The notes under the pieces: generated by a model
What the model saw: only the letters and a program-made list of their open reading frames with translations
The model's database searches: none
Told to the model about the DNA's origin: nothing
DNA from: Acidovorax temperans
GTDB taxonomy: Bacteria > Pseudomonadota > Gammaproteobacteria > Burkholderiales > Burkholderiaceae_C
NCBI RefSeq assembly: GCF_006716905.1
Contig: NZ_VFPV01000001.1
Span: forward strand, 301,501 to 365,500
DNA length: 64,000 nucleotides
Direction of reading: 5' to 3'
Position numbers and translations under genes: made by a program
In this document: in pieces, positions 54,253 to 62,021 of the stretch
Layout of the letters: every line of letters starts with the position of its first letter
Numbering within the stretch: position 1 is the stretch's first letter

Positions 54253-55074
54253 TTAAAACACAGGGGGTCTTTTGGCAAGAAACGCGGTAATGCCTTCGCG
54301 GTGCTCGGCACTGTCGGCGTAGGCATAGGGGTCGTGCGGGCCATTTACTATCATTTCAATAGCTGCTGGCGCTTTCCCATCAAGCGCTGGATGCGTTTTT
54401 AATGCTCGAAGCACTTGCTTGTTCATGCGTGCGGCGCCCGGGGCCAGGGCGGCGATGCGGCGGGCGCTGGCCAGGGCTTCGGCGGGCACATCGTCGTCGG
54501 GCACCACGCGGCTCAAAAAGCCGCGCGCCAGCATGTCAGCGGCGGTGAAGGTGGCGGCTTCCAGCAGCATTTGGCGGGCAGCGGTTTCGCCCACGGCGGC
54601 GGCTACCAGCTGCGCCTCGCGCGGGGCCATGGGAAAGCCGAGCTTGGCAATGGGCGCGCCAAAGCGGGCCGCAGCGCCCGCCACGCGCACATCGCAGCAG
54701 CTGGCAATCTCGACCCCCGCGCCCATGCAGGCGCCGCTGATGCTGGCGACGATGGGCACATCGCACGCCAGCATGGCATTCAGGCCGCCCCACACGTCGT
54801 TTTCGTGAAAGTCGCGCAGCGCGGCTGCGTCAAACCGGAAACCGGGGTATTCCGAAATGTCTCCCCCGGCGCAGAAGGCGCCGCCCTCGCCCGCAATTAC
54901 CACGCAGCGCGCGTTGCTGGCCTGGATGCCTTCAAACACCGACCGCAACTGGCGCCACATGGTGCGCGACATGGCATTGAGCCGCCCGGTGTGGCGCAAC
55001 GTGACGCACACCACACCGGCTTCGCCGTCCTGAACCAGCACCTCACCCGACATCTTGGTATCCATTTCCTTCAC
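54253..55074 (-). CDS. enoyl-CoA hydratase/isomerase family protein
   Basis: The 273-residue crotonase-fold protein has the oxyanion-hole motifs CVVIAGEGGAFCAGGDISEY and SISGACMGAGVEIASCCDVR. The acid residues typical of true hydratases are not obvious, so the reaction is uncertain. Near residue 225 it carries an extra stretch (THPALDGKAPAAIEMIVNG) encoded by a dispersed palindromic repeat, immediately before DPYAYADSAEHREGI. Being between the Bug receptor gene and matB, it may act on a malonate-derived or related acyl-CoA. Confidence 0.88.
   Translation of the reverse strand: MKEMDTKMSGEVLVQDGEAGVVCVTLRHTGRLNAMSRTMWRQLRSVFEGIQASNARCVVIAGEGGAFCAGGDISEYPGFRFDAAALRDFHENDVWGGLNAMLACDVPIVASISGACMGAGVEIASCCDVRVAGAAARFGAPIAKLGFPMAPREAQLVAAAVGETAARQMLLEAATFTAADMLARGFLSRVVPDDDVPAEALASARRIAALAPGAARMNKQVLRALKTHPALDGKAPAAIEMIVNGPHDPYAYADSAEHREGITAFLAKRPPVF
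54347..54402. repeat. dispersed palindromic repeat inside the enoyl-CoA hydratase gene
   Basis: CTATCATTTCAATAGCTGCT, GGCGCTTTCCCATCAAGCGC and TGGATGCGTTTTTAATG follow the family layout. It is in frame and adds about 19 residues near the C terminus of the enzyme. Confidence 0.75.
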
Positions 55075-55349
55075 ATTCCCCGCAACCTTCGCACCCGCAC
55101 TGCACTATCACCAGCGCCACCGTGGAACTGGCTCTGCCAGGCCACCGGTGGCGTCCCCCTTCAGGGGGAAGGCGCAAAGCGCGGACGGTGCGAATAAGCC
55201 CGGCGTGCCCGAGCGCGCCGCACAAGCACGCTCCGTCTAGGCGCAAAGCGCAGCCATAGCACTGGCTATGGCGAGCATTTGCAACAACGACGGTGTGCGC
55301 TTGTGCGGAACGAGCGGGCATGGCGGGTTTGTTTGCACCGTCTTGGGGG
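55075..55349. repeat. intergenic gap with a second repeat family and a GC-rich palindrome
   Basis: The gap between the hydratase and Bug receptor genes contains CCCCCTTCAGGGGGAAGG near 55158 and, at 55238-55290, the sequence GGCGCAAAGCGCAGCCATAG continuing into CTATGGCGAGCATTTGCAAC. The latter recurs inverted at 60664-60745. No coding ORF is supported here. Confidence 0.65.
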
Positions 55350-56348
55350 TTAGTCCAATTTGGCGCCAGAGGCCTTGACCACGTCAGACCAGCGCTTGAC
55401 TTCGCCGCTCACGAAGGCGGCGAATTGCTGCTGCGTCATGCCGCCGTACTCTGCGCCGTTGCTGGCCCAGATGGACTTGAGTTCGTCAAACGAACCGAGC
55501 TTGCGAATTTCTTCCACGATTTTGGCCTGCACGTCGGCGGGCGTGCCCTTGGGCGCCCACAGGCCGTACCAGGTGGTGACGGTGTAGTCCGGCAAGCCCA
55601 CTTCGGCGGCGCAGGGCACATCGGGGAAGGCGGGGTTGCGCTTGGTGCCCGACACCATCAGCGCCTTGATGCGCCCACCCTTGATGTGCGCGGCGGACGA
55701 GCCCAGGCCGTCAAACATCATGTCCACATTGCCGCCAATCAGGTCTTGCAATGCGGGGCCCGCGCCACGGTAAGGGATGTGCGTGATAAAGGTGCCCGTT
55801 TGCTGCTTGAACAGCTCGCCCGCCAGGTGGTGCGACGTGCCTGCGCCGGCCGAGCCGTAGTTGAGCTTGGCAGGGTTCTTCTTCACATGGTCGAGGAACT
55901 GCTTGAAGTTGGCCGAGGGCGTCTTGGGGTTGACCACCAGCACCTGGGGCACTTGGGCCAGCAGGGCTAGGGGGATGAAGTCTTTCTCGATGTCGTAATC
56001 GAGCTTGGGGTACATGGCGGGGGCAATGGAATGGTGCACGCCGCCCATGAACAGCGTGTAGCCATCGGCCGCCGCGCGGGCCGCAAAGCTGGCGCCCACG
56101 GTGCCGCCCGCGCCGCCGCGGTTGTCAATCACCAGCGTCTTGCCCGTGGCTTTGGAGAACTGCGCTGCCAGGGGGCGCGCAAAGGCATCGGTGCCCCCAC
56201 CGGCAGGAAACGGCACCACCAGGTTCACCGGCTTGGTGGGCCAGGCCGATGCCTGCGCCCACACGCTGCCCGCGCCCAGCAAGCCCAGGCCAGCACCTGC
56301 GGCGGTTCGCAGCACGTCGCGGCGCTGCACCATGTTTTCTGTTGTCAT
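55350..56348 (-). CDS. Bug-family periplasmic solute-binding protein
   Basis: The 332-residue protein is a tripartite tricarboxylate-type (Bug) extracytoplasmic receptor. A twin-arginine-like signal (QRRDVLRTAAGAGLGLLGAG) precedes the mature start AWPTKPVNLVVPFPAGGGTD, and GASFAARAAADGYTLFMG, GSAGAGTSHHLAGELF and IPYRGAGPALQDLIGG are family motifs. Malonate or a derivative is the likely ligand from its operon. No membrane components (TctA/TctB) are encoded nearby, which is common for Bug proteins. Confidence 0.92.
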   Translation of the reverse strand: MTTENMVQRRDVLRTAAGAGLGLLGAGSVWAQASAWPTKPVNLVVPFPAGGGTDAFARPLAAQFSKATGKTLVIDNRGGAGGTVGASFAARAAADGYTLFMGGVHHSIAPAMYPKLDYDIEKDFIPLALLAQVPQVLVVNPKTPSANFKQFLDHVKKNPAKLNYGSAGAGTSHHLAGELFKQQTGTFITHIPYRGAGPALQDLIGGNVDMMFDGLGSSAAHIKGGRIKALMVSGTKRNPAFPDVPCAAEVGLPDYTVTTWYGLWAPKGTPADVQAKIVEEIRKLGSFDELKSIWASNGAEYGGMTQQQFAAFVSGEVKRWSDVVKASGAKLD

Positions 56349-56435
56349 TCCTTGTCTCCTGTCGTCGTTATAAAAAAGGAAGTCCGTCCCTGGCGGAGCC
56401 TCTGAGAACCTGTTCAGTGGCCCGCGAACCGACCA

Positions 56436-57935
56436 TCAATGGCGGCAAAGGCTGTCGATGTCTCCCGACGCTGGCACTTTGCCCTGCGCCAGCAAGCTCC
56501 GGTGCTTGTCTATGCGCTTCAAGTCGTACAGGTAATTCACCATCAACCCATACGATTGTTTCAATCCCTTGGCAGACGGGTCGCCCGCCCAGTTCAGCCG
56601 TTCTACCCGCGCGCCGTTGCCCAGGTGAAAGCGTGCCACGGCATCCACCGGCTTGCCGTCCACCATTTCGCGGGCGAGGTAGTGGGCCGCGCATTCGAGC
56701 AGCATTTGCCGCACGGGCGATTTGGCGTCCAGGTCGAGCGGTTTATCTACCGCCGCCAGAAAGTGCGTGGCCTGTGGCGGCTCAAACCCCACGGCCCGGC
56801 CCAGTTCGCTGCGGCGCTTGTCGTCCAGGCGGTCAAGCATGGCCCCCGCGTTCTTGGAAAGCCATGCGCGGAACCCCGGAATGGGCGACAGCGTGGCAAA
56901 GGTGCGCAGGCGCGGAAACTCCTGCGTCAGCGTCTCCACCACATGCTTGATGAGCGAGTCGCCAAAGCTCACGCCACGCAGGCCGGTTTGCGTGTTGCTG
57001 ATGGAGTAAAAAATCGCCGTGGTGGCGCGGGTGATATCGACGGGTGCGGCAGATTCATCCAGCAGCGGCGTGATGCTGGGCGAGATTTTGTCGACCAGCG
57101 CCACTTCCACAAAAATCAGCGGCTCGTTGGGCAGCCGGGGGTGGAAGAAGCCATAGCAGCGGCGGTCGCTGTCCAGCCGGTTTTTCAGGTCGGCCCAGCT
57201 GCGAATGTCGTGCACGGCCTCGTACTTGATGAGCTTTTCGATCAGCGAGGCAGGCGAGTCCCACGACAGGCGGCGCAGCTCCAAAAACGCCACGTCAAAC
57301 CAGGTAGAGAACAACTGCTCCAGCTCGGCATCGAGCGCCAGCAGGCGCTTGTCGCTTTTGAGCAGGGGCAGCAACTCGGCGCGCATGTCCACCAAAAAGC
57401 GCATCCCATCGGGGAACACCGCAAACCGCTGCAGCAGCCGGGTGCGCGGCGACACCAGCGCACGGCGCAGCGAGATTTCGGCCTGCCCCTCTTCGGCCGT
57501 GCCTGCGGCGGCCTCGTAGCGCTGGCGGGCCGATTTGAATTCGGTGGCGTCGGGCGCAAACTGCTCGCACAGCAGCAGCCACATGTCGCGGCGCTCTTCC
57601 AGCTCGGCGGTGGCATACCACTCGGCCACGGCCTGGGCGCGGCGGCCGCCTTCCAGCTCGCTCACCTGCGGGGCCACCACGGCTTGCAAATCAGTGTGCA
57701 GGCGGCGCAGTGCGCGGGGCGACAGGGCCTCTTGCCCCCGGCGCAGGGTGGCCTGCAGCCGTTCGTGCGTGGAGCGCGGCGCGGCCACCTTGGGTACCAC
57801 ATCGGTCACGCCCGATTTATCGGTGCTGGCACGGGCCAGTTTTTCAGGGCCCTTGGCGCCCTCCTTGTCGGCCACGGGGGCGGCAGCGCGCAGACGGGAG
57901 ACACTGCGGGAGATCCATTCGGCGGTGCTGTTCAT
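56436..57935 (-). CDS. matA: malonyl-CoA decarboxylase
   Basis: The 499-residue protein converts malonyl-CoA to acetyl-CoA. It has an N-terminal helical domain and the C-terminal acetyltransferase-like catalytic domain (NEPLIFVEVALVDKISPSI, IFYSISNTQTGLRGVSFGD, LATLSPIPGFRAWL), where the family's Ser and His lie (the His in FHLGNGARVERLNWAGD). The start overlaps the gntR stop by 4 bp. With matB it degrades malonate to acetyl-CoA. Confidence 0.93.
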   Translation of the reverse strand: MNSTAEWISRSVSRLRAAAPVADKEGAKGPEKLARASTDKSGVTDVVPKVAAPRSTHERLQATLRRGQEALSPRALRRLHTDLQAVVAPQVSELEGGRRAQAVAEWYATAELEERRDMWLLLCEQFAPDATEFKSARQRYEAAAGTAEEGQAEISLRRALVSPRTRLLQRFAVFPDGMRFLVDMRAELLPLLKSDKRLLALDAELEQLFSTWFDVAFLELRRLSWDSPASLIEKLIKYEAVHDIRSWADLKNRLDSDRRCYGFFHPRLPNEPLIFVEVALVDKISPSITPLLDESAAPVDITRATTAIFYSISNTQTGLRGVSFGDSLIKHVVETLTQEFPRLRTFATLSPIPGFRAWLSKNAGAMLDRLDDKRRSELGRAVGFEPPQATHFLAAVDKPLDLDAKSPVRQMLLECAAHYLAREMVDGKPVDAVARFHLGNGARVERLNWAGDPSAKGLKQSYGLMVNYLYDLKRIDKHRSLLAQGKVPASGDIDSLCRH

Positions 57936-58600
57936 GGTGTCAACCTCGATTGCTGGTTACGGGCCACATCGCGCAGCGCATCGCGCTGGCGTAACAAATG
58001 GGTGCGCATGGCATCTTCGGCGGCGGCGCTGTCGCCCGCCTTCAGCGCGGTGAACACTGCCAGGTGCTCGGCCAGGCTTTGCTGCAACCGGCCCGGCGCG
58101 TGCAACTGCTGCAGGCGGGCCAGCCGCAAAATCTTGCGCAAATCGCCAATCACCTGCGCCAGCCAGCGGTTGTCGGCCAGGGTGATGAAGGCCTCGTGGA
58201 TGGCGTGGTTGGCGGCGTAGTAGTCGGGGATGCGGCCTTCGCTGGCGCATTGCTGCAGGCGCTGGTGCAGGGTCTCGAGCGCCGCCACATCGGCACTGCT
58301 GGCCTTTTGCGTGGCCTCGTGGGCGGCACGGCCTTCCAGCAAGGCGATCACGGGGAAGATTTCGTCGAGGTCGCGCTCCGTCACCTCGGCCACAAAGCAG
58401 CCCCGGCGCGGTTCGTGGCGCAGCAGCCCCTCGGCCACCAGCACCTTCAGCGCCTCGCGCAGCGGGGTGCGCGAAATCTCCAGCCGCTCGCACAGCGCAG
58501 CCTCGTCCAGAAAGCTGCCTGGCGGCAGTGCGCCACCAAAAATCTGCTCGCGCAGCCGCGAGGCGACTTCATCGTGCAGTGAATTGGGAACCGGGCGCAT
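57932..58600 (-). CDS. GntR/FadR-family transcriptional regulator, likely of the malonate operon
   Basis: The 222-residue protein has an N-terminal winged helix (LREQIFGGALPPGSFLDEAA, RLEISRTPLREALKVLVAEG) and an FCD ligand-binding domain (ALLEGRAAHEATQKAS, NHAIHEAFITLADNRWL with metal-binding histidines). It is the first gene of the mat operon and overlaps the decarboxylase gene, matching MatR of malonate operons, whose inducer is malonate. Confidence 0.9.
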   Translation of the reverse strand: MRPVPNSLHDEVASRLREQIFGGALPPGSFLDEAALCERLEISRTPLREALKVLVAEGLLRHEPRRGCFVAEVTERDLDEIFPVIALLEGRAAHEATQKASSADVAALETLHQRLQQCASEGRIPDYYAANHAIHEAFITLADNRWLAQVIGDLRKILRLARLQQLHAPGRLQQSLAEHLAVFTALKAGDSAAAEDAMRTHLLRQRDALRDVARNQQSRLTP

Positions 58601-58740
58601 GGTCTGAAGCAGCTCCTGGAAAATGAAAGCACGCCCCCCGAATGGGAGGACGACGGATGCTGAAGAACGTAAGCCGGGGGTGTTTTTTCACCCTACCGCG
58701 TTCAACAGCACGGCATCTGTCGATTTCGTTTGTAATTTCT

Positions 58741-58750
58741 CATAATTATG
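58741..58750. promoter_or_regulatory. candidate operator palindrome CATAATTATG
   Basis: A perfect 10-bp palindrome in an AT-rich segment (about 40% GC against about 65% around it), 140 bp upstream of the gntR start. A role as operator is inferred from position alone. Confidence 0.3.
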
Positions 58751-58887
58751 AAAAATCACAAGATGGAAACCCCGAGTTTTGGCCCGGGCGGGGTAAATAG
58801 CCGCAGTCTGCGGCGGTTGCACAACACTTGGAGGGTGATGAGTGGGCGGCCGGGTCTGGGCGAAGCGCCAGCGGTGCTTGGCTGAAA

Positions 58888-58953
58888 TTTGAGCCAAATG
58901 AGGCTCTAGCGCCCGATAGAAAAGCGCAAGCAGCTATTAAAATAATAGCAATT
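58888..58953. repeat. dispersed palindromic repeat, copy 10
   Basis: GAGGCTCTAGCGCCCGATAG, AAAAGCGCAAGCAGCTATTA and AAATAATAGCAATTC follow the family layout in the opposite sense to most copies. Confidence 0.7.
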
Positions 58954-59109
58954 CACGAAGGCGGTCGATGCGCAGCAGGATGCCCGGCCAGCAACGTTGC
59001 GTTGCTGGCACTGAGGTCGGACCACAAAGATTTCAGCGCACAGAAAGCGCCTGGAGGACGGCGCCCCCAGCTCAACAACCCGGAGCCGGGGAATTGAACA
59101 ACGCGCGGC

Positions 59110-59931
59110 TTAACGGCGTGCAGCCACCGGCTGGCGCTGCGCCCACACCCAGAGTGCCACGCCCGCAGCCACCATGGGCACGCACAGCCACTGACCCATG
59201 CTCATACCCAGCGACAACAGGCCGAGGAAGCTGTCGGGTTCGCGGAAATATTCGGCAATGAAGCGGAAGCTGCCGTAGCCCACCAGGAAGGCGGCGGCCA
59301 CTTGGCCCTGTTTGCGCTCGCGCCGGGCATACAGCCACAGCAGCACGAACAGCAGCAGCCCTTCCAGCAAGAACTGGTAGACCTGCGAAGGGTGGCGCGG
59401 CTGCAGCGAACCGCTGTGCGCAAACACCATGCCCCAGGGCAGATCGGGGCTGGCAAAGCGGCCCCACAGTTCGCCGTTGATGAAGTTACCCACACGGCCT
59501 GCAGCCAGGCCAGTGGGTACGCAGGGCGCCACAAAATCAGCCACCTGCAGCCAGGGGCGTTTGCGCGAATGGGCAAACCACAGCATGGCGGCAATCACCC
59601 CCAGCAGGCCACCGTGAAACGCCATGCCGCCCTGCCACACCGCAAAAATCTCCAGCGGGTGGGTGAGGTAGTAGCCGGGCTTGTAGAACAGGCAGTACCC
59701 TAGCCGCCCGCCAATGACCACGCCCACCACGCCGAGGAAAAGAATGTCCTCGACATCCTTGCGCGTCCAGGCGCTGGGGCCGGTGATGGAGGCAAAGGGC
59801 TCGTGCCGCAGGCGGCGCGTGCCCAGGAACATGAACAGCCCAAACGCCACCAGATACGTGATGCCGTACCAGTGAATGGCGAGGGGGCCCAACTGCAGGG
59901 CAACGGGGTCGATGTGGGGGTAAGTCAGCAT
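59110..59931 (-). CDS. lgt: prolipoprotein diacylglyceryl transferase
   Basis: The 273-residue inner-membrane enzyme attaches diacylglycerol to the lipobox cysteine of prolipoproteins. It has about seven membrane helices and the Lgt signature [18 protein letters not shown] with the catalytic region, plus [12 protein letters not shown] and the [15 protein letters not shown] start. The ATG at 59931 ([14 protein letters not shown]) matches the family N terminus; the longer upstream frame is not supported. Confidence 0.96.
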   Translation of the reverse strand: MLTYPHIDPVALQLGPLAIHWYGITYLVAFGLFMFLGTRRLRHEPFASITGPSAWTRKDVEDILFLGVVGVVIGGRLGYCLFYKPGYYLTHPLEIFAVWQGGMAFHGGLLGVIAAMLWFAHSRKRPWLQVADFVAPCVPTGLAAGRVGNFINGELWGRFASPDLPWGMVFAHSGSLQPRHPSQVYQFLLEGLLLFVLLWLYARRERKQGQVAAAFLVGYGSFRFIAEYFREPDSFLGLLSLGMSMGQWLCVPMVAAGVALWVWAQRQPVAARR

Positions 59932-60039
59932 GGTGGGCGGTATTGTGCCCGCAAGCCATGACGGGCCTGGCGTGGGGCCAAAGGGCGCTGCGTGCCAAAG
60001 CTCAACGCAGCCAGGCATGGGCACGTGAACGGGATGGAT

Positions 60040-60076
60040 GCAACTTTGACATAATTGATAAGCATTCCCATTTGCA
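60040..60076 (+). promoter_or_regulatory. possible Fur-controlled promoter of fecI
   Basis: TTGACA at 60045-60050 could be a -35 box, and ATTGATAAGCATTCCCATTTG around 60054-60074 partly resembles the Fur box hexamer array (GATAAT/ATTATC-like units). The match is imperfect, so this is a tentative call consistent with the iron-related genes downstream. Confidence 0.35.
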
Positions 60077-60129
60077 TTCACATCCCTCCAACTGGTTCCG
60101 CCCGTCTGCCCCTTGGCCCGTTCTTTGCC

Positions 60130-60627
60130 GTGCAAGAGCTTTACCTAGACCACCACCCCTGGCTGCAAAGCCTGCTGCGCAAGCGACTGGGCAACCGCGA
60201 GGACGCGGCGGACCTGGCGCACGACACCTTTGTGCGGGTGATGCGCTCAGAGTTGTCGCCTACAGACCTGTGCGAGCCGCGGGGCTTTTTGGCAACGGTG
60301 GCGCGTGGGCTGGTGGCGGACCTGTTCAGGCGGCGCACTCTGGAGCAGGCCTACCTGGAATACCTGGTTGCCTTACCCGAGGAACAAGCCCCCTCCCCCG
60401 AGGAACAAGCCCCCTCCCCCGAGGACCAGGCCCAAGCCCAGCAGGCCCTGCTGGAGGTAGACGCCCTGCTGCGCGCCTTGCCCACCAAGGTGCGGCAGGC
60501 GTTTTTGCTGGCGCAGCTGGAAGAGCTGCCCTATGCAGAAATCGCCCGGCGCCTGGGCATATCGCACCGCACGGTGAGCAACTACCTGACGCGCGCCATG
60601 GAGCACTGCTGCCTGGCCTTGGCCTGA
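60130..60627 (+). CDS. fecI: FecI-type ECF sigma factor
   Basis: The 165-residue ECF sigma factor has region 2 ([35 protein letters not shown]) and region 4 ([20 protein letters not shown]). The linker contains a tandem duplication, [19 protein letters not shown], from a 24-bp DNA repeat near 60379-60426. The GTG at 60130 ([12 protein letters not shown]) is preferred over a TTG at 60055, which would place a Fur-box-like sequence inside the gene. It pairs with fecR and the TonB receptor for iron-siderophore signalling. Confidence 0.9.
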   Translation: MQELYLDHHPWLQSLLRKRLGNREDAADLAHDTFVRVMRSELSPTDLCEPRGFLATVARGLVADLFRRRTLEQAYLEYLVALPEEQAPSPEEQAPSPEDQAQAQQALLEVDALLRALPTKVRQAFLLAQLEELPYAEIARRLGISHRTVSNYLTRAMEHCCLALA

Positions 60628-60663
60628 GAGGCTGAAAGTCTTTTGCCTATGCCCGCCTTGCAC

Positions 60664-60745
60664 GCCAAAACACCGCTGCTCGTCGTTGCAAATGCTCGCC
60701 TTAGCCCGAGCTATGCCTGCGCTTTCCGCCTCGATCAGCGGCGTT
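60664..60745. repeat. second dispersed repeat family, inverted copy
   Basis: CGTTGCAAATGCTCGCCTTA followed by GCCCGAGCTATGCCTGCGCT is the reverse complement of the element at 55238-55290 (GCGCAG-CATAGC-GGC-GGCGAGCATTTGCAAC), with an indel in the middle. It lies between fecI and fecR. Confidence 0.65.
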
Positions 60746-60812
60746 TTGACGCACCTTTCGGGCACGGGCAAAAAACTCTGAGCCTCTGAATCGTTGCACC
60801 CTGCCCGCCTGC

Positions 60813-61772
60813 ATGAAATCCGCCGCCACCCGCACCCCGGCCGAGCGCCAAGCCCTGAACGAGGCCGCACGCTGGCACACCCGCCTGCATGACGAGGCCG
60901 CCACGCCCGAAGACCTGCAGGCCTGGCAGCAGTGGCACAGCGCCCACCCCAGCCACCAGTGGGCCTGGCAAACGGTGCAGGCCGTGAGCCAGCGGTTGGC
61001 GCGCATTCCAGCCCCCGTGGCGATGCAGGCTTTGGCGCAACCGCCGATGGCGCGACGCGCGGCGCTGCGTGGCGTGGCGCTGGGCCTGGGCGGGTGCGCA
61101 GCCACCTGGCTGGCGTGGCAAGCCAGCCCCTGGCAGGCGCTGGGCGCCAGCTACCACACCGCCACGGGCGAGCGCCAGCAGCTGGGCCTGCCCGATGGGT
61201 CAGAGCTGGCGCTGGACACCGCCACGGCGGTGGACGAGCACTTTGACGCCAACGACCGCAGGCTGAGTCTGCGGTCTGGCCGCATCCAGATCACCACCCG
61301 CCCGGACCTGCACCAACGCCCCTTCAGCGTGCAAACGCCACAGGGCAGCGTGCTGGCGCTGGGCACACAGTTCACCGTGCAGGTGCTGGACGCCCAGCAC
61401 ACCCGCGTGGCGGTGCAAGAAAAATCGGTGCGCGTGCAGCCCACCCATGGCGAGGCGCGCCTGCTGGTGGCCGGGCAGCAGATGGTTTTTTCGTCCACCG
61501 AAGCCCTGCCCCCTCAACCGGCCCATCTGGCGCAGGCCAGCTGGCGCGACGGCGGGCTGGTCGCCCTGGACATGCCGCTGGCCGAGCTGGTGCAAGAGCT
61601 GGCCCGCTACCGCCCCGGCTATCTGGGCTGCGCGCCCGAAGTGGCCCACCTGCAGGTGTCTGGCGCTTTTACGCTGGACAACACCGACCGAGCGCTGGCC
61701 GCCCTGGCCGCCAGCTTTGCCGTGCAGGTGCACTACCGCACGCGCTACTGGGTGCGGGTGGAGGCTGCATGA
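60813..61772 (+). CDS. fecR: FecR-family anti-sigma / signal transducer
   Basis: The 319-residue protein has a cytoplasmic N-terminal FecR_N (DUF4880) domain (NEAARWHTRLHDEAATPEDL, QQWHSAHPSHQWAW), one membrane helix (MARRAALRGVALGLGGCAAT) and a periplasmic FecR domain (YHTATGERQQLGLPDGSELA, DTATAVDEHF, RPFSVQTPQGSVLALGTQF). It passes the signal from the receptor's signalling domain to the FecI sigma factor. Confidence 0.92.
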   Translation: MKSAATRTPAERQALNEAARWHTRLHDEAATPEDLQAWQQWHSAHPSHQWAWQTVQAVSQRLARIPAPVAMQALAQPPMARRAALRGVALGLGGCAATWLAWQASPWQALGASYHTATGERQQLGLPDGSELALDTATAVDEHFDANDRRLSLRSGRIQITTRPDLHQRPFSVQTPQGSVLALGTQFTVQVLDAQHTRVAVQEKSVRVQPTHGEARLLVAGQQMVFSSTEALPPQPAHLAQASWRDGGLVALDMPLAELVQELARYRPGYLGCAPEVAHLQVSGAFTLDNTDRALAALAASFAVQVHYRTRYWVRVEAA

Positions 61773-61833
61773 AGGGCCCGAGGGCCCGAGGGCCTGAGCC
61801 CAACGCCCCTTGCCACCGCCCTGCCCGCTTCAA

Positions 61834-61897
61834 AAAACTATCAAATTGATAGCTGACCGCGATTTACCCATAAGCGCTAGGTGCCTAAATGGCTTAT
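61834..61897. repeat. dispersed palindromic repeat, copy 11
   Basis: ACTATCAAATTGATAGCTGA, CCGCGATTTACCCATAAGCG and CTAGGTGCCTAAATGGCTTA follow the family layout. It lies between fecR and the TonB receptor gene. Confidence 0.6.
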
Positions 61898-62021
61898 AAA
61901 TTGGGCACACGCTGCCTGAATTTTTTCCGCAAATTTGTAACAACCTTTGCATGATCGGCGCGCCTCGTTCGGCATACCAGTGAAGCGAATTTTTTCCATC
62001 CCACCGAACCGAGGAAGCTCC

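Larger units (their letters stand above)
58601..59109. other. intergenic gap with possible operator upstream of the malonate operon
   Basis: This 509-bp gap contains the inverted repeat GGGTG-TTTTTT-CACCC at 58678-58693, the perfect palindrome CATAATTATG at 58741-58750 within an AT-rich stretch, and a dispersed repeat copy near 58888-58953. The palindromes could be operator sites for the GntR-type regulator, but neither matches a known site. No coding ORF is supported. Confidence 0.45.

Noticed and set aside
56439-58220. 593-codon plus-strand ORF opposite the malonyl-CoA decarboxylase and gntR genes
   Set aside because: Antisense shadow crossing two genes; basic His/Gln/Arg-rich composition without motifs.
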